Under the pieces are notes generated by a model that saw nothing but the letters and a program-made list of their open reading frames with translations, ran no database searches and had not been told where the DNA came from. A stretch of 18,765 bases of DNA from Stephanodiscus triporus (lineage: Eukaryota > Bacillariophyta > Thalassiosirophyceae > Thalassiosirales > Thalassiosiraceae), in contig JALLAZ010000241.1 of NCBI GenBank assembly GCA_036939755.1, positions 1-18,765 on the forward strand. The letters run 5' to 3'. The position numbers were made by a program, and so were the translations under genes. Shown piece by piece: positions 5,750 to 12,831 of the stretch. How positions within the stretch are numbered: position 1 is the stretch's first letter; each line of letters starts with the position of its first letter.

Positions 5750-8446
5750 ATGATGAAATCGGCAACGGCGGTGGCCATCGTCCTTCTCGTCGCGCTCGAT
5801 ATTCGTCGTCGTCATCCTCCCGTCGTCCGGGCGAACATGCACCGACGACACCATCGCCCGTCGTCGTCGTCGATCGACGGGCGCGTCGGATGGGGAATGC
5901 GAACTGTCGCGACGACGATATCGTCGTCGTCGTCGTCACGGGAGGGACGACGACGTCGCACCGCCCTGATCCTATTCCCGAGGGGGGGAGGGGATTTCGA
6001 CGACGACGACGACGACGGCGCCCGAACGACGACGACTTCGACGGAATCGCTCGACGATCGAGTATATGCGGCCATGAGACGGCTCGGCCTCGAGGTCGAC
6101 GACGACGATTATAACGACGACCGCGTCGACCGCGAAGATCGCCAAGACGACGACGACGACGACGCGGCGGCCTCCCGGGGGGGGGAGACGACGACGGCGG
6201 CGTCGAAGGAGGCGGCCGTCGGCGGCGCGGACTGCGAGGCGGGGGGGGCGTGCGCGATATCGCCATTGTCGCCCGATCATCGCGAAGACGACGACGACGA
6301 TGGGACGGCGGACGTCGACGAAGTCGCGTCATCCTCGTCGTCGTCGTCGACGTCCGCCACGACGCGGGAGGGGGAGGGGGAGGCGGCGGTGGAGGGGGGG
6401 GGGGAGGAGGATCCCCGCGCCCTGGCGGAGCGCATCTCTATCGAGATGTCCGTGCCGATGGAGGTCGCCATCGCCGCCGTGTATTCCACCCTCTCCTCCT
6501 CCTCCCCTCCTCCTTCGTCGTCGTCGTCGGGGGTCGCGGTCGCGGTCGTCGACGAGGCGGCCGCGCGATCCGTGGTAACGAACGAGATAAACGCCGTCTC
6601 CGGCGTTCCCGCGAATTGCGACGAGGTACGCACGCTCATGGAGGAGGGACATGCCGACGACGTCTTCCTGATAAGGAGGGCGTTGGCGTTCTCGGAAATG
6701 AACGTGGACGATGCCAGGGCGATACTGGTAGCCGACAGGGAGGACGAGGAGGCGGAGGCGGAGGCGGAGGCGGAGGAGGGGAGGAGGAGGAGGGAGGAGG
6801 AGATGGAGGAGGAGGGGCGGCACATGAAGACCGTGACCGTGGACTATCCCGCGGACTTCGATCCGCCGACGACGGGCGTCGCCTCCTCCGCCTCCGCCCC
6901 GTTGCCATCCCCCGCCAGGCCCGCGCCGGCTAATATCGATGACGTGGTATTCGAGGGTACGGCGGAGGACCTGCACCGTCTCGTTATCGAATCCCCCGTG
7001 CCGGTATTGCTCGACGTGTACGCCGACTGGTGCGGACCGTGCAAGCAGCTCACGCCTGCCCTCGAGCAGGTGTGCGTCAACGCCGGGGGGATGATACGAC
7101 TCGTGAAGGTCAATACCGACCAGCAGCGTTCGATATCCGGCTGTCTGGACGTCAAGGCCCTGCCGACGGTGTTCGGCGTCCGGGACGGGAGGGTGATCAA
7201 TTCCTTCCAGGGCATGCCCAGGGACGAGGGGGCGATCCGCGACTTCCTGATGGGCCTGATCGTGCCCGGCCAAAAGTTCAATCCGCCCCTATCGACCGAG
7301 GAGGAGGGCAGGTACGAGGAGCTGAGCTCCAAGCTGCTCAAGCTCGCGTCGGCATCGTCGTTCTCGTTCTCGTCGCGCGAGCGCCTCCAGGGTCACGTGT
7401 CCAAGCTCCTCGACGAGCTGGTCGAGTCCGCAGGGGGCGGAGATGCGGGGATGGCGGTCGCCGACGATTCGGCCAGGGCGCTCCGATCGCTGATGTCGAA
7501 CGTCATCAACCATCCGTTCGACGAGAAGTATCGCAAGGTCAAGCTTGACAACAGGGTGGTGGCGGCGAAGATCGCATGCCACCCGGCGTGCGTCGCGGTC
7601 CTCGGGAGGGTGGGGTTCGCGCGCAATGACGACGACGGGGGCTCGTCGACGTTGGTCGTGGCCAAGGGGAAGAAGGTCGTGAACATCGCGCCGTTCGTGG
7701 TCGGGAGGGACGCCATCGACAGGTGGATCGACAGGAATCGTCACGCTATCGCCAAGGCGGGGCGTAGGCGAAGGGACGAGGCGGAACGCGCGCGACTTGC
7801 CGCCGCTGCGGTCGAGGCGGAGGGGGATGCCGTGGACGACGAAGCGGAGGACGGCGACGACGAAGCAGAGGACGACGAGGACGCCCCGTCCGCCTGCGTC
7901 CTCAAGGTGAGATTGGAGGGCACGAAGAAGGCTCACGATTTGACGATGGACGCCGACGACACGCTTGGCGCGCTGTTGGGGAGGCTTCCTTTCCCAGTGG
8001 ACGATGGTGCGACCGTCCAATTCACGTGCGTCGCGAGGCGTCTCGTCGTCAGGTCCACCGACGCCGTGCAAATGTCAAGGACGCTCTCGCAGCTGAAACT
8101 GACGCCGGCGGCATCCATCGTCGTGAGGGTGATGGGCGAGGTTGCGGAAGGCCAGGGTGATCCCGACACAGACGTCGTCGCCAAGGGAGGAAGAAGCAGC
8201 CTTGCCGAGCGGGCGGCATCGCAGAAGAAGAAGGTCACGGGGAGCCATTCCATGCATAGCATAGGCCTGTACACGAAGGACGACGGGAGCAAGGCCGAGA
8301 CTTTCGAGAGCGGGGGCGTGCTGTATGAGCATGTCGTGTCGGATGATGAGGACGAGAACGTAAATGAGGTGGATGGTGGTGATCGTGAGAGCGATGTCAG
8401 TGCGCCTGAGGAAGGACTTCATGAATCTGAAGATTTTGAGGGATGA
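5750..8446 (+). CDS. Secretory-pathway thioredoxin with PUB and UBX-like Cdc48-adaptor domains
   Basis: The protein has 898 residues. A hydrophobic N-terminus (about 4-18, ATAVAIVLLVAL) looks like a signal peptide or anchor; a Ser/Arg-rich stretch follows. Possible UBA-like helical segments lie near 99-114, 221-247 and 268-328, interrupted by Asp/Ser/Glu runs. A complete thioredoxin domain spans about 397-505 with active site WCGPC at 427-431 and cis-Pro motif LPTVFG at 471-476. A PUB domain follows at about 575-665 (NVINHPFDEKYRKVKLDN, then LGRVGF and STLVVAKGKK). PUB domains in PNGase and UBXD1 bind the tail of Cdc48/p97. A charged helix (about 668-712) leads to a UBX-like fold at about 714-797 (ending LSQLKLTPAASIVVRV), which lacks the usual FPR loop (VARR instead). 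Inferred role: redox-active adaptor for Cdc48-dependent protein translocation or ERAD, either at the ER or, in a red-lineage alga, in the periplastid compartment. Trx and PUB calls are firm, UBX moderate, UBA weak. Confidence 0.82.
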   Translation: MMKSATAVAIVLLVALDIRRRHPPVVRANMHRRHHRPSSSSIDGRVGWGMRTVATTISSSSSSREGRRRRTALILFPRGGGDFDDDDDDGARTTTTSTESLDDRVYAAMRRLGLEVDDDDYNDDRVDREDRQDDDDDDAAASRGGETTTAASKEAAVGGADCEAGGACAISPLSPDHREDDDDDGTADVDEVASSSSSSSTSATTREGEGEAAVEGGGEEDPRALAERISIEMSVPMEVAIAAVYSTLSSSSPPPSSSSSGVAVAVVDEAAARSVVTNEINAVSGVPANCDEVRTLMEEGHADDVFLIRRALAFSEMNVDDARAILVADREDEEAEAEAEAEEGRRRREEEMEEEGRHMKTVTVDYPADFDPPTTGVASSASAPLPSPARPAPANIDDVVFEGTAEDLHRLVIESPVPVLLDVYADWCGPCKQLTPALEQVCVNAGGMIRLVKVNTDQQRSISGCLDVKALPTVFGVRDGRVINSFQGMPRDEGAIRDFLMGLIVPGQKFNPPLSTEEEGRYEELSSKLLKLASASSFSFSSRERLQGHVSKLLDELVESAGGGDAGMAVADDSARALRSLMSNVINHPFDEKYRKVKLDNRVVAAKIACHPACVAVLGRVGFARNDDDGGSSTLVVAKGKKVVNIAPFVVGRDAIDRWIDRNRHAIAKAGRRRRDEAERARLAAAAVEAEGDAVDDEAEDGDDEAEDDEDAPSACVLKVRLEGTKKAHDLTMDADDTLGALLGRLPFPVDDGATVQFTCVARRLVVRSTDAVQMSRTLSQLKLTPAASIVVRVMGEVAEGQGDPDTDVVAKGGRSSLAERAASQKKKVTGSHSMHSIGLYTKDDGSKAETFESGGVLYEHVVSDDEDENVNEVDGGDRESDVSAPEEGLHESEDFEG

Positions 8447-8858
8447 CGATGATCGTTAAATTTGGAACAGACAATCAAACAAGAATCCACACTAAATAGT
8501 AAGTGACATCCATGATTAGGGGAGTAATAGAACAACTTTAAGGCGCAAGTTAGCTCAGTCAAAGAGGTATTAATGAAGTGGAAGGAGTTTTTCGTTGCTG
8601 CTGATGTTAGCAGAAAAAAAATTAAACATTTGTCAACCAACTTACACTCAAAGTGTACATGCACGACACGTCCTACAAAAAGGAAATACCACTTCATGTC
8701 TGGTCCTATTGCAATATCGCGCCTGCATCACAAGCTCTATGGAAATCGATTGAATTCATTAGCTCAACGTGGATGCAGCACTCTTGCTATGTTTCTTCAT
8801 TGTTTGAGCACGTGTTGGGGACAAAGCTTAGCAAAGATTAACCCGATGATCGCCATGA
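8447..8858. other. Intergenic 3' region; contains source flank of the Rolling-stone duplication
   Basis: This 412-bp stretch lies between convergent stop codons and is clearly more A/T-rich than the gene to its left. From about 8671 it resembles the stretch starting at 17478 (shared CATG, GTCCTATTGCAAT and CTACAGCTGA blocks), so the duplication near the right end of the window took part of this 3' flank with it. A frame at 8573-8914 on the + strand has no recognisable features. Confidence 0.55.
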
Positions 8859-9863
8859 CTACAGCTGACTCATTATCAAAGACTCTTGAAGATTGGCCTC
8901 GCATAATTGTCTAGGAAGCAACCGTGACAGCGCTCTGCACATCATGAAGATTATTGGGTTGGCCACAATCAGTACAATCACAGACAAAATCGCGGCCCCA
9001 GCAGTATTATTCTTCCAAGCAAGGGAGCTGTAAATAGCATCATCGTCCTGCGTGGGTGTCTCACCATCGGCATAGGGATTTCCAATGCCACTATAGGCAT
9101 GAACGACAGTCCACAGGACGTAGACAATGGCAAACGATTCAAAGAGTATGAACTGCTTCATGCGGAGCGGAATGCGGCTCAAGATGAAGCCATCGATCAT
9201 GATAAGGACCATGACTATTCCATGAAGCATCAACTTGACGTAGGTGACATCGTCGTCAGCGTCGAACAGCAGTGTCCAATATAGGATGGTGACCACGACT
9301 TGGGCGGGAGCAGCGATGGCAAGCAATGCCCATGTACTCTTTATAAGTATCCCTGCCCCAACCTCCAACTCAGCAGGGCTCGTTGGAGGACGTATTGCCA
9401 AATACTCCGCGCTCACGGCTGACAGGATAGCATACGCGGAACAGACTACGATTACCCAATTCGTCAGGTACGCCAGCCAGAACGATTGATACGTATAGTC
9501 CTGAATGGACATTGCCATGGCGGAAACGATCCACGCCGCAAGTGATATCTTGACTCCAATATGCAGGATGCAAGGATGGGGAGAAAAGGACTTGACAATG
9601 TCCATTCGACGCGGCGTGTTGTCGACGACGCTCACGGGGGACGTAGCGTCGACCTCCTCCGCTGTCATCGGCGCTGAAGCAGAATGTTCCACGAGGTCGA
9701 ACATCGGACCTTTGAACTCCCCTCGTACGGCGGCGCAGCATAATGCACGACATTGCAAGACAGCTGAGCAGCCCTCGCTACTTGAAAGCTGGCGTTGGGT
9801 GTAGAGCAGCATGATTTGCTGCGACCACCACTGAACGGTGTGGAATGGCACACCACCGTGCAA
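8859..9863 (-). CDS. Rolling-stone-type multi-pass membrane protein (AIG1/ADTRP-like fold superfamily)
   Basis: The frame encodes up to 334 residues. The Rolling stone family (named from a Drosophila myoblast-fusion protein) comprises multi-pass membrane proteins related to AIG1/ADTRP lipid hydrolases; the molecular role in algae is unknown. Family marks in order: AYLTNWVIVV at 131-140, an ILYWTLLF strand at 193-200, HGIVMVLIMIDGFILSRIPL at 214-233, and AIYSSLAWKN at 276-285, where the family has an IYp.ldW.. block. About seven hydrophobic segments lie near 103-120, 128-152, 171-200, 210-229, 236-256 and 287-309. The first 53 residues are not conserved in kind, so translation may really start at the Met at 9704. 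No intron is needed. It is divergent from the DUF501 gene. A partial copy of its 3' end lies at 17626-17818. Confidence 0.72.
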   Translation of the reverse strand: MHGGVPFHTVQWWSQQIMLLYTQRQLSSSEGCSAVLQCRALCCAAVRGEFKGPMFDLVEHSASAPMTAEEVDATSPVSVVDNTPRRMDIVKSFSPHPCILHIGVKISLAAWIVSAMAMSIQDYTYQSFWLAYLTNWVIVVCSAYAILSAVSAEYLAIRPPTSPAELEVGAGILIKSTWALLAIAAPAQVVVTILYWTLLFDADDDVTYVKLMLHGIVMVLIMIDGFILSRIPLRMKQFILFESFAIVYVLWTVVHAYSGIGNPYADGETPTQDDDAIYSSLAWKNNTAGAAILSVIVLIVANPIIFMMCRALSRLLPRQLCEANLQESLIMSQL

Positions 9864-10030
9864 CCGTCAGAGATTGTGGTCGGCGGGAAAATTTGAAAAT
9901 TGAGAGAGCTGGGAAAATCTTCCCCCACATCACACACAGGGAAGAAAAAGAGAGAGCTACATAGTAGGTACTAGGTAGTTAGTACGTACTCCCCCCCGCC
10001 GCCCTGTTGCACTGTCGTACCTGAGCAGAA
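9864..10030. promoter_or_regulatory. Compact shared 5' region of the Rolling-stone-like and DUF501 genes
   Basis: This stretch is only 167 bp between the two outermost start codons (about 326 bp if the internal Met at 9704 is used). It contains the perfect 10-bp palindrome AGTACGTACT at 9981-9990, followed by a C run. The regulatory role is inferred from position only. Confidence 0.45.
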
Positions 10031-11238
10031 ATGGCACCGTCATCCGTCATGGCGTCGCCCAAGCATCCCATCCGCTCGTCCCAAATTCTAGGCCTTTCGT
10101 TGGTCGGCATATCCATCGGCTCGCACGATTCAGTGCTGTGCTTCTCTCCTAAAAAGGATTATGCCAGGGCATCATCCCCGTCCCCGAGTGAAAATGACGA
10201 CGGGTGTCATCGTCGAGACCTGCATAGTTTGGGTGTACTGCAGCAACATTCTTCGGGAAGGAGGTGGAAGAACAGGTGTGATGATTTTTATTAAGTGGCT
10301 GTTCACATAGTCGTTGTGTCTCGTGCTATTGAGTTCCGATTCGAGTCGAAGGCGTTCGGGAGAGACTGATTGTCCTTCGTCTGATGGTCGATCCAATCGT
10401 TATGAATCATTATTCTCTCAATGGCATACACAGGCGGAAGACGCAGACCTTTCTTCCTTCTCCGGTGAGAAATGTTTCTCCGGAGGATGACGATGCGTTA
10501 ATGGATCAATTGGGATACATCCCTCCGAATGTCTGCTGTGTATCAGCGCGAAGTGGTGATCTTTCTTCTGCCTCGGGGGGGGATGGAGAGTACACGTTGA
10601 CGGGCACCTCCATTTTGGGTGTGGGGAGACCGATCGCAATCAAGTCTTATCCTCTCCTTGTGCAGCTGGCCAATATCGACGCGAATGGGAGCGATACAAA
10701 CGATGAAGTAATCTACCATGGCAATGAGGTGTTCTGCGGCAGTAACAAAATACCGTTCCCGACGTTATATTGGTTATCGTGTCCGCACGTGTCACGAGCC
10801 ATATCGGAACTGGAACACAAGGGATACGTGCGCATTTTTCAGCAGAGGCTCGAGGACAACGAAGAGTTGGGGGCGAGATGGTGGGAGTGCCACGAGGATT
10901 ATGCCGCCGAACGATGGAGACTCCTATCCGTGCATGATCGGGAATGGCTACTGCAGGAAAAGATGCTTCGCGGAGACGAAAAGGAGGGTCAAAAACGAAA
11001 GAGCATGAGAGACATGATCCAAACGTCTGGAGTTGCGGGAACCGACCATCACTTGGGAGGATCGGGAGGAATATTCGTCCCGTCGGTGAAATGCCTGCAT
11101 TCACACTACGCCCATTATCGAAGTCAGCTGTCGAGATCCTACGCCAGAAATGATGGCGACGGGAAGGTCGTGCTTAACATGGTGGGCAAATGGACACATG
11201 AGTTGCTGCTGGAAAGCTTCCCAGACATTGTACTTTAA
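10031..11238 (+). CDS. DUF501 family protein, two exons, candidate plastid-targeted
   Basis: Exons are inferred as 10031-10275 and 10434-11238, giving 349 residues. The first exon alone stops at 10292; removing 10276-10433 (GT-AG) restores one frame through codon 82. DUF501 is best known from bacteria (for example mycobacterial Rv1025) and has no established reaction. Family blocks visible: IAIKSYPLL, then FPTLYWLSCPHVSRAISELE starting at residue 190, the helix around HEDYAAERW, and GGSGGIFVPSVKCLHSHYAHY ending with VKCLHSHYAHY at 300-310. The last block matches the bacterial gggipDRVKCLHvl.AH signature. The N-terminus has a hydrophobic stretch at 18-30 and SVLCFSP at 34-40, so cleavage before F38 would resemble the aromatic +1 rule of diatom plastid presequences, followed by a Ser/Arg/Lys-rich stretch. 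Without the intron, a cytosolic protein could start at the Met at 10384, but it would lack this leader. Confidence 0.75.
10276..10433 (+). other. Inferred spliceosomal intron (158 nt) in the DUF501 gene
   Basis: The donor is AACAG/GTGTGATG and the acceptor CATACACAG/GCGG. The intron falls in phase 2, and splicing rejoins AG+G as one Arg codon and links the leader frame to the conserved frame. Unspliced reading meets a stop at 10292-10294. The acceptor is preceded by the pyrimidine-rich TTATTCTCTC. Other nearby donors are possible. Confidence 0.6.
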
Positions 11239-11373
11239 ACCTCTGCAATAAATAAGTTCTTCGTCTCCTTGGCATCCCCTAGCTTCTTCTAGCAACCTGA
11301 CTACTCGAACGATAATGATCCTATGATGAGCCTGTGTTGTGCAAAACAATTGATCCTTCTACTTTCTTCTCGC

Positions 11374-12576
11374 CTACCCAGGACTCAACTCCAATCGAGG
11401 CCATATTTCTCCCTCCGACGCCTTCTCGCAAGTTATCACCAAACCGCCCTCGTCAAGCGTCCACGTGCATCCATTGACATCAAGCCTGGAGTATGATTGC
11501 ACATCCAATATCAGTTCGCCGTCGCGCTTGACCGATATCTTCTGCGGCCGAAATACGACATCGATCGAAGATTTATCCATCGCCATCTCCATCTTCCCAC
11601 CCCCCCCTAGTCTATTCAGGGAAACGGTGATCTCGACTTCCTCCTCGTTCTGCGTCCATGAATACGAACATCCGCCTCCTCCGTCCTCGTCGTCCCCTCC
11701 TCCATTGACGTGCACCGCCACCCCCTCGGTACCCGCGTGATCCGGCTGACACATCCCCTCCCTGCCCGTGACGTCGTCGACCATTTTTTGCCACGCAATA
11801 TTCTCGCCCGGCGCACGGACGATCCATTCCCTATTCGCGTCCAACACGTCCTCCCTCGTGATGTCGACGTTGTGCACGTGCGGGACCGACGAGATCCGTC
11901 CAACGAATACGTCGCCGTAGAAATTCGGAGGCGGATTGTAACCGCATCGCAATGCGAGGGACGACGCGCGCTTGTTGATTGGCAAATTCTTCAACATTCC
12001 CACCTCGTCGAGGTACACGTACTCACCCACGTGGTGATTCGTCGTGGACGGTCGGACAAGTGGGAACGTCTCGACCGATCCTTTCGCCGCGACATCATCG
12101 AGGCTCGACGACTTGATTCCGTCCAATCGAAGTTGTTCCGTACCGCCGAGTAGGCTATGATGATTCTGTTTCCTCGCCTGCTCCTCGAACAAATTGACGT
12201 CTATGGATGCGCCGTCCGCGAAGTACGACCTAACGTAAATCGGAATGACGTCGCCGCCGCCGCCGGAGGTCGGCCCTAGAGCGTCCGCGAGTCGCCTCGG
12301 CAGGGTCAGGGTGGACACCGGCCTCGAATCGTCGTGCGGGATGTAAACGAATTTGATACCGTCGACGACTTCGTCGACGTCGACGCCTCCCTCGATCGCG
12401 AGACCCCGGACCATCTCGACGATGCCCGGAGCCTCGTCGCGTCCTTCGTCCGATAGGATCGTTTCGGCCCTGCGACGATCGATGGAGGTTTCGATTACCA
12501 CACCTCTGTCGCGGAGCCACCGCTCTCGTTCGGCGGGGGTCATGTCGTCCTCCGGGACGCCGGCGGCGTCGTTCAT
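11374..12576 (-). CDS. NudC/p23-type CS-domain protein with an unrecognised N-terminal region
   Basis: The protein has 400 residues. A CS (p23/NudC-like) beta-sandwich fills about 303-398: YSWTQNEEEVEITVSL, IDVVFRPQKISVKRDGELIL, then NGCTWTLDEGGLVITCEK and a closing W (IWPRLE). The WTQ, W-x-L-x-x-G-x-L and final K...W pattern is typical of NudC-domain proteins, which act as co-chaperones, often with Hsp90 or dynein-related clients. Residues 1-300 are not recognised by eye. They contain an ordered-looking segment (about 75-130, 185-232, e.g. PNFYGDVFVGRIS) rather than low complexity, so an additional domain is likely. A Gly/Asp linker (about 291-302) precedes the CS domain. The start is the first ATG after an A-rich leader. 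It is convergent with DUF501 (135 bp between stops) and divergent from the HECT gene. Confidence 0.75.
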   Translation of the reverse strand: MNDAAGVPEDDMTPAERERWLRDRGVVIETSIDRRRAETILSDEGRDEAPGIVEMVRGLAIEGGVDVDEVVDGIKFVYIPHDDSRPVSTLTLPRRLADALGPTSGGGGDVIPIYVRSYFADGASIDVNLFEEQARKQNHHSLLGGTEQLRLDGIKSSSLDDVAAKGSVETFPLVRPSTTNHHVGEYVYLDEVGMLKNLPINKRASSLALRCGYNPPPNFYGDVFVGRISSVPHVHNVDITREDVLDANREWIVRAPGENIAWQKMVDDVTGREGMCQPDHAGTEGVAVHVNGGGDDEDGGGGCSYSWTQNEEEVEITVSLNRLGGGGKMEMAMDKSSIDVVFRPQKISVKRDGELILDVQSYSRLDVNGCTWTLDEGGLVITCEKASEGEIWPRLELSPG

Positions 12577-12831
12577 TTTTTTTAGTCAATATTTTTTTAT
12601 GTGCTTTTTTGCGTTTGCGCTCTTGCAGAGATAAGTACGTATCGTATGTACGATACTCCCACCTCTCGAGAACTCTGCAGAACTCGGGACTCACGAGAAC
12701 CTCCGTCTCGTCCGAGTCGAAGATATCGTAAGAGAAGAGGGACAAAATACAAAATACATAACGAACGAAGACGAGAGAGAGGAGAAGAGGGCGGAGGCGG
12801 CGGGGGGTGCATCAGTATCTAGCAAACAGCC
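12577..12831. promoter_or_regulatory. Shared 5' region of the CS-domain and HECT ligase genes, with a near-perfect palindrome
   Basis: This 255-bp stretch lies between two divergent ATGs. At 12639-12656 it holds GTATCGTA-TG-TACGATAC, two exact 8-bp arms in inverted orientation around 2 bp. The same 8-mer arm occurs singly at 705-712 and 5663-5670, both also in divergent intergenic regions. A dyad of this kind would suit a dimeric DNA-binding regulator; that is inference. Confidence 0.5.

Noticed and set aside
6329..7273. 314-codon minus-strand frame opposite the Trx-PUB-UBX gene
   Set aside because: It overlaps the thioredoxin domain antisense, has Arg/Leu/Gly low complexity and no family motif.
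8573..8914. 113-codon plus-strand frame overlapping the 3' end of the Rolling-stone-like gene
   Set aside because: It overlaps conserved antisense coding sequence at its end, has no recognisable motif, and its sequence is explained as 3' flank of the neighbouring genes.
10330..10350. GATTCGAGTC resembling a tRNA B-box
   Set aside because: No cloverleaf or A-box could be placed around it, and it lies in the inferred DUF501 intron.
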